Below, one piece after another: positions 19,951-28,874 of a stretch of 64,000 nucleotides of DNA. The stretch covers positions 310,001-374,000 of the forward strand of contig NZ_RRUE01000002.1 of the NCBI RefSeq assembly GCF_003892345.1, written 5' to 3'. How positions within the stretch are numbered: position 1 is the stretch's first letter; each line of letters opens with the position of its first letter. The notes under the pieces are model-generated. The model did no database searches and was not told the DNA's origin. It saw only the letters and a program-made list of their open reading frames with translations. The position numbers were made by a program, and so were the translations under genes. Source of the DNA: Lautropia dentalis. GTDB taxonomy: Bacteria; Pseudomonadota; Gammaproteobacteria; Burkholderiales; Burkholderiaceae_E.

Positions 19951-20077
19951 CACGACAAAACGGCCATGACCCCGGACCTCTCCCGGCATCATGGCCATCG
20001 CAGCTGCCTGTCCCTACTGTTCCCGGCCATTGCACGGGGTGCAGACCGGTCAAAACCACAGCGTCAGTGCGCCTCCA

Positions 20078-21202
20078 TCATTTCAGGGTTTTCCTGAAGA
20101 ACTGCTCGAATTTATCGAACGGGATTTTCTCGCGGTTGTCGTACAGGTCCACATGGTCGGCATCCTTCACCACCACCAGCTCCTTCGGCTGGTTGGCCTT
20201 CTCGTACACCGTTTCCGAGTAGTAGCGCGAATGTGCCCGGTCGCCCGTCACCAGCAGCAGCGGCCGGTGGTATTTGTCCAGGTTGTCCATCAGGTTGAAC
20301 GCGAAGAAGGCCATCGGCGTGGTGGCCGTCCAGGCGCCGTTCGAATTGATCGAACGCGGGTGGTAGCCACGCGGCGTCTTGTAGTAGTCGAAGAAGCGGT
20401 AGACGAATTCCGGCATTCCTTCCGGCAGCTTGCCTTCCTTCGGGAACAGCGTCGGGCCGGTCATCACGTTGCCCTTGTCGTCAAAGCCCAGCTCGTGCCA
20501 GCCCGGAGCAAAGGTACCGTTCTCCGCATCCTTCCAGCGCTGCTGGCTGATGTGGTCCACCAGTTTTTCCCGCTGTTCCGGCGTGTAGTAGTCCTGATAT
20601 CCCTTGCTCATGCTGCGCGACATGTCGTACATGGCCGTCACCGCCACCGACTTGATGCGCGAGTCCGCCGTAGCCGCCGTGATGCCCATGCCAGTCAGCC
20701 CGCAGATGGCCAGCACACCGATCCGCTCGCGGTCCACGAAGGACTGCAGGCCCAGATAGTCCACCGCGGCGCTGAAATCCTCGGTAAAGATGTCGGGCGA
20801 AGCCACATCCCGCACCTCGCCGCCACTCTCACCGGTAAAGGACGGATCGAAGGCCAGCGCCACGAAGCCGCGTTTGGCCATCTCCTGCGCGTGCAGGCCG
20901 CTGGACTGCTCCTTCACGGCACCAAACGGGCCACTCAGCACCAGCGCCGGCAGTTTGCCCTTTGCACCTTTCGGCATGTAAAGGTCGCCCACCACCGTGA
21001 TGCCGTAGCGGTTGCGGAACTGCACCTTCTGGTGCTCCACCTGGCTGCTCTGCGGGAAGGTCTTGTCCCATTGCTGTGTCACTTTCACTCTCTGAACTCC
21101 TTTCATCGGTTTCACGCGGATGTCGGCCATGGCCGAGGTGCTGAACGTGGCGGCCAGGGCGGCGGCCATCAGGGTGGTTTTGAGGAATTGCCGTTTCATC
21201 AT
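20078..21202 (-). CDS. exported alpha/beta hydrolase with a cysteine elbow
   Basis: 374 residues from ATG 21202 (a second ATG follows at once). Signal peptide ends about S-A-M-A-D. The fold is dienelactone-hydrolase/YcjY-like: oxyanion segment S-G-P-F-G-A-V-K-E, nucleophile elbow A-I-C-G-L-T-G with Cys where most esterases have Ser, and a distal D-A-D-H-V-D. A paralogue with G-V-C-G-G-G-G lies at 28875. Cysteine nucleophiles are known in dienelactone hydrolases, so the Cys need not be a defect. A sigma70-like promoter lies upstream. The substrate is unknown; the neighbouring tannases suggest an aromatic or lactone compound. Confidence 0.88.
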   Translation of the reverse strand: MMKRQFLKTTLMAAALAATFSTSAMADIRVKPMKGVQRVKVTQQWDKTFPQSSQVEHQKVQFRNRYGITVVGDLYMPKGAKGKLPALVLSGPFGAVKEQSSGLHAQEMAKRGFVALAFDPSFTGESGGEVRDVASPDIFTEDFSAAVDYLGLQSFVDRERIGVLAICGLTGMGITAATADSRIKSVAVTAMYDMSRSMSKGYQDYYTPEQREKLVDHISQQRWKDAENGTFAPGWHELGFDDKGNVMTGPTLFPKEGKLPEGMPEFVYRFFDYYKTPRGYHPRSINSNGAWTATTPMAFFAFNLMDNLDKYHRPLLLVTGDRAHSRYYSETVYEKANQPKELVVVKDADHVDLYDNREKIPFDKFEQFFRKTLK

Positions 21203-21372
21203 GATCGTACCTGTGTATCGGAGGGGGGTGCCCGGGGCACCCATTGCCACCGGGCGAACCGGACCGGCGCACCGGGAAGCGTGCCGCGCCCCCGGATGGC
21301 CCCGTCATGTGCACCGGCCCGGCTGCATGCCGGAGCCCGTGCCCGCGTCCGGCCCGTCGTTCGATGAAAGGC

Positions 21373-21401
21373 ATTCTAGGGATCAGATCATTCCGTGTAA
21401 A
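21373..21401 (-). promoter_or_regulatory. promoter of the Cys-elbow hydrolase
   Basis: On the minus strand TTTACA (21401-21396), a 17-base spacer, and TAGAAT (21378-21373). The spacer begins CGGAATG and ends TCC, shared with the promoter at 24377-24405. Confidence 0.6.
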
Positions 21402-21419
21402 TTCATAACATGGAACTTT

Positions 21420-21442
21420 ATAATTTCTAATTCAGAAATTAT
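21420..21442. promoter_or_regulatory. perfect 9-bp dyad upstream of the hydrolase promoter
   Basis: Arms ATAATTTCT (21420-21428) and AGAAATTAT (21434-21442) around AATTC. It is an AT-rich island between the tannase stop and the hydrolase promoter. An operator is more likely than a terminator, as no T run follows. Confidence 0.5.
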
Positions 21443-21455
21443 GCTGCACGGAGAC

Positions 21456-23087
21456 TCATTTGCAGGCATAGCTCTCCGGCCGGTTCACATCCCCGCCCAC
21501 ATAGGTGGTCACCGTCGGATACGCGCAGATCGGCTGCGACTTGCCCGGGAAGGCCTCACCCTTCGCCAGCAGGTGCGCGGGCGCCTTGCCCTCTTCACGC
21601 CACTGCTCCAGCGCCGTCAGCGGATCGAAGTCATCCAGTGCCCTGCCGCCACCGCAGTGTGTCATGCCCGGCACGATGAACAGGCGCGCAAACGACTGGG
21701 CATCGCCCGTGGTCTCGTGCATGGCCCGGTACCAGTCACGCTGGTCGAAAGCCGAGAAGATCGGGTCCGACACTCCGTCGAAGATGATCATCCGTCCTCC
21801 ATTGGCCTTGAAGGTCTTCAGGTTGGGGCTGTCGCCATCATTCAGCCCGCGGGTGTTCAGCGTGCTGGCCACATCACGATCGAAGTCGAATTTCAGCGGA
21901 TCGCGTGTGGTGCTGTAGGGCTGCATGAAGTAGTTGGTCAGCAACGGAATGCTCAGGATGTTGTTGGACGTATTGACTGGTACCGAGGCATCCGTACCCA
22001 GCCACCACTCGCGCCAGCTCGTCTCGGTCAGGGCCGTATCGAACGGAAAGCCAGCATACAACGCCTCACCACGGCTGTTCTTCGCCCCGCCGAAAATGGC
22101 CTTCAGCAACGCCACCTTCTTCGCGCCGATTTCCTTCTGCACCATCTCCGGTTTGAAGTCGCACGATTCCCAGGCATTGACGATGCCATCGGCCACGCCA
22201 TCCTTCGCATCACAGCGCTTCAGCACCCCCTTGACCACGGCGTCCAGATCCTTCTGCGACAGTGCGTTGGCCAGAATCTTCTGTCCCTGCGCATTCTTTG
22301 GAGCCGCCGCCATCAGATGCTGATAGGTCCAGGTGGCGCCCAGCGTGGCACGCGACAGCCGGAAGGCCGCATTGCCCACCACCACGCCGTCGAATTCGTT
22401 CGGATAACGCTGCGCTGCAATCATCGATTCACGTCCGCCGGTCGAGCAGCCCATGTAGTAGCTGTGCTTCGGCGCCGACCGGTAGTTGGCCTGCACCAGC
22501 TGCTTGGCCCGTTCCGTTACCTTGCCGATGGCGGCATAGGCATAATCCAGCCGTGCCTGCTGATCGGCCGCGAAGGCCACATCGAACACCGCCGGCAGGT
22601 TGGGCGTGGTGCCCTGATGACCACTGTCCATGCTCACCACCGCATAGCCTCGCAGCAGCGCCGGCGTGGCCGAGCTGGCCTGTACCGGAATGCTGCCCAG
22701 CGCAGGTGCCACAAACCCGTTGGCACCGCCACCACCCTGGAACAGGAACTTGCCATTCCAGTCCTTCGGCAGGCGCAGCTGGAAGTTGATGCCATAGTGC
22801 TTGCCATCCACCCCGGTGCGCGGCTCGATCTCGCCCTGCACAAGACAATGCGGCCCCGCCTTCATATCACGCACCGTGGTGCCCGTGAAGGCCGAGTTGG
22901 GATCAGCCGCAATGGTGCCATCGGCCACCCATTCGGCACGCGTGAGGGTGGTGTGATAGAGCGGCACATCCCTGAGCGCTGCGCATTGCTGCGCCGGGTC
23001 GGCATCAGCGGCAAGCACCTGGGTGAACGGCGTACCCAGCAGCAGTGCGCCGCTGGCCAGTGTGGCATACAGGGGGGTGGATTTCAT
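21456..23087 (-). CDS. tannase/feruloyl esterase family protein (second copy)
   Basis: 543 residues, a normal length for the family. Signal peptide (to about V-L-A-A-D). Catalytic features: C214-S215 in G-C-S-T-G-G, S-D-P-I-F-S with the Asp, and T-H-C-G-G-G near 475. It aligns along its length with the first copy (GKHYG, Q-L-R-L-P, K-F-L-F-Q-G-G-G-G, QRYP-EFDGV) but lacks that copy's insertions. The upstream region has a good promoter and heptamer repeats, unlike the first copy. Confidence 0.93.
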   Translation of the reverse strand: MKSTPLYATLASGALLLGTPFTQVLAADADPAQQCAALRDVPLYHTTLTRAEWVADGTIAADPNSAFTGTTVRDMKAGPHCLVQGEIEPRTGVDGKHYGINFQLRLPKDWNGKFLFQGGGGANGFVAPALGSIPVQASSATPALLRGYAVVSMDSGHQGTTPNLPAVFDVAFAADQQARLDYAYAAIGKVTERAKQLVQANYRSAPKHSYYMGCSTGGRESMIAAQRYPNEFDGVVVGNAAFRLSRATLGATWTYQHLMAAAPKNAQGQKILANALSQKDLDAVVKGVLKRCDAKDGVADGIVNAWESCDFKPEMVQKEIGAKKVALLKAIFGGAKNSRGEALYAGFPFDTALTETSWREWWLGTDASVPVNTSNNILSIPLLTNYFMQPYSTTRDPLKFDFDRDVASTLNTRGLNDGDSPNLKTFKANGGRMIIFDGVSDPIFSAFDQRDWYRAMHETTGDAQSFARLFIVPGMTHCGGGRALDDFDPLTALEQWREEGKAPAHLLAKGEAFPGKSQPICAYPTVTTYVGGDVNRPESYACK

Positions 23088-23122
23088 GAACGATGGTCTC
23101 GCGAAAGGTTTCCCAGCCTGTC

Positions 23123-23151
23123 ATTATGCGGCACCCCATCCCCGCACTCAA
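23123..23151 (-). promoter_or_regulatory. promoter of the second tannase gene
   Basis: On the minus strand TTGAGT (23151-23146), a 17-base spacer, and CATAAT (23128-23123), 36 bases before the start codon. Confidence 0.6.
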
Positions 23152-23172
23152 CCCACAGCCCAACAGCCCACA

Positions 23173-23236
<64 letters not shown>

Positions 23237-23343
23237 ACCGCATCATTGCACACGTCATGATTCGTGACCGTACCACTGAATGGGGTATCACCGAATAATC
23301 TGGAAATGCCACGGCCATCCGGCAGATGACATTGCCACGCCGT

Positions 23344-24243
23344 TCACACCGTCAGCCTCGCCACCAGAAAATCGATCAGTGCCTGCACCCGCCGCTGCTT
23401 CTGCGCATGCTGCAGGTGGTACAGATACACGCCGGGATACGTCTTCCACCAGCGCTCCAGCACCGGCAAAAAACTGTCGCGATCAGGCTGCAGTGCCCGG
23501 ATGGGCTCGAAAATCCGGCCAATGCCCAGCCCGTCGCGGATGCCGTCAGCCATCACCTCGATGTCGTTGCTCATCAGCTGGAAGGGCATCTCCACCGTCA
23601 GGTCCTGTCCGTCCTCCTGCAGGATCAGCGGCAGCACGCGGTTGGCCGTGATGAACCGGTAACCGATCAGCACATGCCGGTGCAGGTCCCGAGGCCGCTG
23701 TGGCACCCCGTGCCGGTCCACATACGCCTGCGACACATACAGCCCCTCCCGGAACGGCGCCAGCAGCCGGCGCGCCACCACCCCATCCTCCAGCGTGTTG
23801 CCAAAGCGGATGCCCAGATCGAAGCCCTCGTCCAGAATGTGGATGGTGCCATCGTAGATGGACAGCTCCAGCTGCACCTGCGGATGCTGTCGGCAGAATT
23901 CGGCCATCAACGGGCGGAAGATCAACTGATAGGCAAAGCGCGACATCGTCACCCGCACCAGCCCCGCGGGCGCCATGTTGCTGCTGCGCACGCTTTCCAC
24001 CGCCCACTGCAACGACTGTACCGCGTCGGTCGTGCGTTCCAGCAGCGCCCGGCCCGCATCGGTCAGCTCCACCCGCCGTGTCGAACGCAGAAACAGCGGC
24101 AGCCCCACCTGCTGCTCCAGCAGCTTCAGTGCCTTGCTCACCGAGGGTGGAGTGATCTCCAGCTTGCGCGACGCAGCCGTAATGCCTCCTTCCTGCGCAA
24201 TGGCCTGGAAGATGCGGATCTGGTTGTAGAGAGCGTTGTTCAT
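23344..24243 (-). CDS. LysR-family transcriptional regulator
   Basis: 299 residues from ATG 24243. Winged helix (LYNQIRIFQAIAQEGGITAA, I-T-P-P-S-V-S-K-A-L-K-L-L-E) and effector domain. It is divergent from the SDR/amidohydrolase pair starting at 24820, which it probably controls, since LysR genes commonly regulate the divergent neighbour. The longer open frame upstream has no support. Confidence 0.93.
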   Translation of the reverse strand: MNNALYNQIRIFQAIAQEGGITAASRKLEITPPSVSKALKLLEQQVGLPLFLRSTRRVELTDAGRALLERTTDAVQSLQWAVESVRSSNMAPAGLVRVTMSRFAYQLIFRPLMAEFCRQHPQVQLELSIYDGTIHILDEGFDLGIRFGNTLEDGVVARRLLAPFREGLYVSQAYVDRHGVPQRPRDLHRHVLIGYRFITANRVLPLILQEDGQDLTVEMPFQLMSNDIEVMADGIRDGLGIGRIFEPIRALQPDRDSFLPVLERWWKTYPGVYLYHLQHAQKQRRVQALIDFLVARLTV

Positions 24244-24819
24244 GACAATGGAGGGCGAACGCCCCGACCGGAAAAGCCGGGCGCGGAGCATGTCATGGGC
24301 CTGTACATCCCCGACAGGCCCTGCCGCAAGCCACCGGACCATGGCAACACGCGACCCGCCTTGCGGAAAGGCTGACATTCTAGGATTTCGCGCATTCCGG
24401 ACAGATTCAGGAAACAGAAATTCATGATTTCCCCCAGGGAAACAAACAGCCTCCGTCACATGCGCCCGATGGAGCAGGCCCCATCAGGGCTGGACAAGAC
24501 CCTCCATTGTTTCCCTGACGCTAACAGTGCTTGAAGACAGGGTAAATTGGCTTCAGGCAATCGAACGCCCATAATCCCCCCATCATCTTCGGCGCCATCC
24601 TCCCGGCACATGACCTCGCCGAAGTATCCTCACTCCCGGCCGCCACACAAGCGCGCCAGAACATCCCCGCTTCCAGCGGCCACAGGAACGGCATGCAGGC
24701 CGGGCACCGGCCTCAGCACAAGCAGGCCAGCGTCTGGCCCTGCCAGCATGATGGCCGGCACCAGCCCCTGCATGAGGGCCGGCGTCCGTCCCTTACTCCC
24801 ACCACCACACGGAATACTC
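24244..24819. other. divergent control region, LysR gene and SDR operon
   Basis: 576 bases without a convincing gene. It holds the LysR promoter and a GAAAT/ATTTC dyad (24417-24431). I cannot place a promoter for the SDR gene. Confidence 0.45.
24377..24405 (-). promoter_or_regulatory. putative promoter of the LysR gene
   Basis: On the minus strand TCTGTC (24405-24400), a 17-base spacer, and TAGAAT (24382-24377). The spacer shares CGGAATG and a terminal TCC with the promoter at 21373-21401. Confidence 0.45.
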
Positions 24820-25557
24820 ATGGAAAACGTACAGAACAAGGTTGTCATCATCACCGGTGCCTCGTCGGGCCTGGGCGCCGAAACCGCCCGTCACCTGGTC
24901 AAGGCCGGGGCCAGGGTCATTCTGGGCGCCCGCCGTCTGGATCGTCTGCATGCGCTGGCCGACGAACTGGGCATCGGCCACGACCATTGCGTGCAGACCG
25001 ACGTGGCCGACCTGAAACAGGTACAGGCCCTGGCCGACCGGGCGCTCAAGCTCTACGGCCGCATCGACGTGCTGCTCAACAATGCCGGTGTCATGCCGCT
25101 GTCACTGCTGGAAGAGCTGAAGGTCGATGAGTGGAACCAGATCATCGACATCAACATCAAGGGCGTGCTGTACGGCATCGCCGCCGTGCTCCCCACCATG
25201 AAAGCACAGAAGAGCGGCCAGATCATCAACGTCTCCTCCGTGGCCGGTCACGTCTGGGGGCCGCTCTGCGCCGTCTACGCCGCCAGCAAGACGGCCGTGC
25301 GCGCCATTTCCGAGTCGATGCGCAAGGAAGTCAAGCCCTACAACATCCGCTCCACCATCCTGTCACCCGGTGCCGTGGCCAGCGAACTGAAACACGGTTC
25401 CTCCTCCGAAATGGCCTCGGGTGCCATGCAGAATTTCTACGAGAAAAACGAAATTCCGGCCTCCAGCTTTGCCCGCTGCGTGCTGTTTGCCATCAGCCAG
25501 CCCGAAGACGTGGACGTGAACGAAATCATCTTCCGGCCGACCCGGCAGGAAGTCTGA
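24820..25557 (+). CDS. short-chain dehydrogenase/reductase (classical SDR)
   Basis: 245 residues from ATG 24820. T-G-A-S-S-G-L-G (12-19) binds the cofactor; N-N-A-G and the catalytic S...Y-A-A-S-K are present. Such enzymes reduce or oxidise carbonyl/alcohol groups with NAD(P)(H); the A-R-R after the second strand slightly favours NADP. The amidohydrolase gene follows after 19 bases, so the two form an operon divergent from a LysR gene. Confidence 0.93.
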   Translation: MENVQNKVVIITGASSGLGAETARHLVKAGARVILGARRLDRLHALADELGIGHDHCVQTDVADLKQVQALADRALKLYGRIDVLLNNAGVMPLSLLEELKVDEWNQIIDINIKGVLYGIAAVLPTMKAQKSGQIINVSSVAGHVWGPLCAVYAASKTAVRAISESMRKEVKPYNIRSTILSPGAVASELKHGSSSEMASGAMQNFYEKNEIPASSFARCVLFAISQPEDVDVNEIIFRPTRQEV

Positions 25558-25576
25558 TCAACCGTCTGCTTCTCCC

Positions 25577-26605
25577 ATGAAACTCATCTGCCTCGAAGAA
25601 CACATCCTCGACCCGGCCACGGCCGGGGCTTCCATGCCCGCTGCCCTGAAGGCAGCCCCCTTCCTGCCCGGCTGGGGCAGCACCGTGAAGGACGGCAACA
25701 ACCCGGACCGCAGCCGCCCGCAGGTCATTGCCAATACCGATTCCACCCGCAAGGGCATGGACTGGGAGCAGGAGCGCCTGGCCGACATGGACGCAGCCGG
25801 CGTGGACATGCAGGTGCTGTCGCTGGGGGGCTTTCCGCAATTTGCCCCGGCGGAGCAGGAACTGTCGCTGGCGCAGGCGGCCAATGACCGGCTGGCCGCC
25901 ACGGTAGCCGCCCGCCCCACCCGATTTGCGGCCTTTGCCACCCTGCCATGGAGCCAGCCCGCACTGGCCGTGAAGGAACTGGAGCGCGCCGTGCAGCAGC
26001 TGGGACTGAAGGGTGCACTCATCAACGGCCGCCCCGCCGAAGGTTTTCTGGATGCACCGGAGTATGCCGGACTGCTGGCCGCCTTCGATGCCCTGGACGT
26101 ACTGCTGTATCTGCACCCCGGTATTCCGGTGCCTGCCGTGCAGCAGGCATACTACGGCGGGTTTTCAGCCGAACTGACGGCGCGGCTGTCCATGTTCGGC
26201 TGGGGCTGGCACAACGAGGCCGGCATCCATCTGCTGCGCCTCATCCTGTCCGGCGCATTCGACCGCAACCCGAAGCTGCAGGTCATCAGCGGTCACTGGG
26301 GTGAAATGCTGCCTTTCTATCTGCAGCGGCTGGACGACAGCATTCCGCAGGAAGCCTCGGGCCTTGCCCGCAGCATCACCCAGACCTTCCGCGAACAGGT
26401 CTGGGTCACCCCCAGTGGCATGCTGACGCTGCCGCATTTCCGCTTCATCCACGACCTGATGGGCGCAGAGCGCATCCTGTACTCGCTGGACTACCCCTAC
26501 CAGAGCCTCGACGGCGCCCGCGCGTTCATCGACAGCCTGCCCGTCCCCGACACCGAAAAGGCGATGATTGCGCACGGCAATGCCGAACGGCTGCTCAAGC
26601 TCTGA
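25577..26605 (+). CDS. metal-dependent amidohydrolase (gamma-resorcylate decarboxylase-like)
   Basis: 342 residues of the ACMSD/COG2159 family, whose best-known members remove CO2 from aromatic acids such as 2,6-dihydroxybenzoate. Expected metal and catalytic positions are present: E-E-H at the N-terminus (L-E-E-H-I-L), Y-L-H-P-G-I-P, S-G-H-W-G-E-M-L-P-F and Y-S-L-D-Y-P-Y. The same operon encodes an SDR, and exported tannase-type esterases lie nearby. A role in phenolic acid breakdown is reasonable but inferred; a hydrolase of the same fold cannot be excluded. Confidence 0.85.
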   Translation: MKLICLEEHILDPATAGASMPAALKAAPFLPGWGSTVKDGNNPDRSRPQVIANTDSTRKGMDWEQERLADMDAAGVDMQVLSLGGFPQFAPAEQELSLAQAANDRLAATVAARPTRFAAFATLPWSQPALAVKELERAVQQLGLKGALINGRPAEGFLDAPEYAGLLAAFDALDVLLYLHPGIPVPAVQQAYYGGFSAELTARLSMFGWGWHNEAGIHLLRLILSGAFDRNPKLQVISGHWGEMLPFYLQRLDDSIPQEASGLARSITQTFREQVWVTPSGMLTLPHFRFIHDLMGAERILYSLDYPYQSLDGARAFIDSLPVPDTEKAMIAHGNAERLLKL

Positions 26606-26746
26606 CCTCACCCCGCATTCTCCACGTATCCCTGTCGGCATCCGGCTGGTACGCAACCCATGCTGTCCGCGCGTTCGCCTCCTCCCTGCCGGCCTGCAGC
26701 CCCCAGCAGCACGCGAGTTCACGAATCCCATTCCCGACAGGCACGC

Positions 26747-27003
26747 ATGAATCTGTTCAAAATAGCCGCGCTCGCGATGGCGAGCCTGATCACCATGAAT
26801 CTCCAGGCCGCCCCCACGCCCGACGCCTCCCACACGTCCGGCGCCGCCCCTGCAGCCGGCACGCCCCCCATCTTCAACATCTTCGAACTGGGCATCCAGC
26901 CGGGACAGATCGCCGATTACGACAGGGTGGGCACGCACAACATCACCACCTCGGTTGGCCATGAACCCGGTACGCTGGCCATGTATTCACGCCAGATGAC
27001 CGT
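26747..27003 (+). pseudogene. 5' part of an antibiotic-biosynthesis-monooxygenase-like gene, interrupted
   Basis: From ATG 26747 the product has a signal peptide, then I-F-N-I-F-E-L-G-I-Q-P-G-Q and H-E-P-G-T-L-A-M-Y-S, the first half of an exported quinol/ABM-type monooxygenase domain. After residue about 83 similarity stops and the frame runs into unrelated sequence at the 3' end of an antitoxin gene. The second half of the domain is not found nearby. Confidence 0.65.
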
Positions 27004-27008
27004 CCACA

Positions 27009-27215
27009 TCAGGATGACTCTTTGGCTGCGTGCTGCTCGTAAAGGCGGGCCAGACGCAGGGTCATTCGTCGTTCCACCTCTTCGTGCGTGATCGATGGGC
27101 GTGGGTCATCGATGCTCGCCTGCAGCTTGGCACGCAGCCAGGCGGTGTGTTCGGCTTCCTCTTCTGCGCTGTCGTAGATGGACAGGAGCGGATCAAATAT
27201 GGTTTGTGTTGTCAT
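27009..27215 (-). CDS. StbD/ParD-like antitoxin without a toxin gene
   Basis: 68 residues from ATG 27215 (another ATG at 27242). It contains T-A-W-L-R-A-K-L-Q-A-S-I-D-D-P-R-P-S-I-T-H-E-E-V, typical of stability-determinant antitoxins that pair with RelE/ParE toxins. The toxin would be expected right after 27009, but the interrupted monooxygenase fragment lies there. It is an intact homologue of the remnant at 18854-19006. Confidence 0.8.
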   Translation of the reverse strand: MTTQTIFDPLLSIYDSAEEEAEHTAWLRAKLQASIDDPRPSITHEEVERRMTLRLARLYEQHAAKESS

Positions 27216-27289
27216 GATGGGGGCATGGAGTGAGCTATTCACTATGCCACGGATAGCCTGTTTTGGGTAGAGACGGAAGGTCGAAAAGT

Positions 27290-27583
27290 GTGCATATTCC
27301 GATGATCGTGACCAGCGATTCCGGCATCGTGACCGCCCAGTCCGGTCATCGTGACCGATGTCGAGTGGTCAGAGACATTGCCTGCCAGGCAAATTGTACG
27401 ATTGCCTGATCCGGGGGGCCTTTCAGCCCCCCATTGCCTCCGGGAAAGCGTCAGCTCTGATTGGCAGATGGAGGCGTTTTCCGTGCCCGCGCAGCGGGCA
27501 GTGACTCCCCCTTGAGCACAATCCGCCGCGCCTGTGGCAGCAGACGATCCAGCATGGCGTCGGCCACCGCCGGCGTACCCGCG
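27290..27583. mobile_element. remnant of an IS21-family element
   Basis: An end region with three repeats of about 21 bp (27298-27319, 27320-27340, 27341-27360, each with ATCGTGACC) is followed by the 3' end of istB on the minus strand. IS21-type elements carry such repeated end sequences outside istA/istB. Only this end remains; istA and most of istB are gone. Confidence 0.65.
27451..27583 (-). pseudogene. istB: 3' fragment of istB (IS21 transposition ATPase)
   Basis: The minus frame reads P-A-V-A-D-A-M-L-D-R-L-L then R-R-I-V-L-K-G-E-S and stops at 27451, matching the C-terminus of IstB (A-D-A-I-L-D-R-L ... I-x-L-x-G-E-S). Similarity ends near 27583. Confidence 0.7.
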
Positions 27584-27815
27584 CAGCTGGAGGTCGTCGC
27601 CGGCCGTGTGCACGCGTTCGAATCCGTCGTCCCCGACAGTGCAGAAAGCGAACAGTACCGTCAGGACCTGGACCAGGCGATCCAGGGCATGCTGAGCAGA
27701 TAGTCCTGAGTTTTTCTCACAGCTGTTGGTTCCGTCCGGCCAGATGCACCGCCGGCCCTGCATGCCATAATGCGTGGCCCTTCCCGGGATCTAAACGCTC
27801 CCTCACCCGCGGCGC

Positions 27816-28732
27816 ATGACTGACAACCGGAATTTCAACGATCTCTACGCCTTCACCCAGGTCATCCGGCAGGGTAACTACAGCCGGGCCGCCCGGGTGC
27901 TGAACGTCCAGCCCTCGGCACTCAGCCACCGCATGGCCGAGCTGGAAAAACGGCTGGGCATCCGGCTGATCAACCGCACGACACGGGCCATGTCCCCCAC
28001 CGAGGCGGGGCAGCAGCTGTTCGAACACATCGCCCCCAGTTCGACAGCATCCAGCGCGGCGTCGATGCGCTGGATGATTTCAGCCAGACCGTCAGCGGCC
28101 GGTTGCGCATCAACAGCGCAGAAAACCCGGCCTGGCACTTTCTGTATCCCGCCATGCGGCGTTTTCTGCATGATCACCCGGATGTGAACATCGAGGTGAT
28201 CATCGACAACAACATGGTGGACATGGTCACCGAAGGTTTCGACTTCGGGGTACGGCCCATCAACCACGTCGCCCAGGACATGGTGGCCCTCCAGCTGTCC
28301 GGCGAACGCCCGATGGCCGTGGTGGCATCCGACGACTACTTCAGCCGCTTCGGGCTGCCAACTTCGCCGCAGGAACTGACCCGCCACCGCTGCATCGTGC
28401 CGGCCTTCGACGCCTTCAGTCGCATCACCGCATGGGAGTTCATCCAGGAGGGCCAGCTCATCCGCGTCACGGTACCCGCCTCGCTGAGCTTCAACAACAC
28501 CACCATGGTCAAACAGGCCGCCCTGGATGGACTGGGCATTGCGTGGATTCCACGATACGCCGTGGAGGCGGAAATCCACCAGGGCCTGCTCACCGAAATC
28601 CTGCATGAGCAGCGGTTCACCTATCCGCCCATGGCGCTGTACTACCCCAGAAACCGGCACCGGACACTTGCAGCGCAGACGCTGATCCACTATTTACGCC
28701 CGGAATCACAGGCGCTCGCTGGCGCGCCATGA
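27816..28732 (+). pseudogene. LysR-family regulator split by a single-base frameshift
   Basis: The first frame gives the winged helix (FNDLYAFTQVIRQGNYSRAA, Q-P-S-A-L-S-H-R) up to L-F-E-H-I-A-P. The effector domain continues in the next frame (F-D-S-I-Q-R-G-V-D-A-L-D-D-F, then R-L-R-I-N-S-A-E-N-P) to 28732. Adding one C to the C5 run at 28033-28037 restores a continuous protein of about 305 residues. Everything else is intact, so the lesion is recent or a sequencing error. It precedes the hydrolase operon. Confidence 0.85.
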
Positions 28733-28874
28733 CATCACGGTGCGACAGGAAACCAGCAGCCCGGCCTTCGGCCGATGATATTTTTTCACGACGGCAACCC
28801 TGCTCTGGGGCTTGTCCCGCAGGGTGCAGCGACAACAAAATGCACGCCCCGTCCACTCACACTGGCCCGTGCAC

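Noticed and set aside
27461-27703. Short plus-strand open frame overlapping the istB tail
   Set aside because: The first half is antisense to istB. The last 40 codons could be a cut gene end but match nothing I recognise, so it is not called as a gene.
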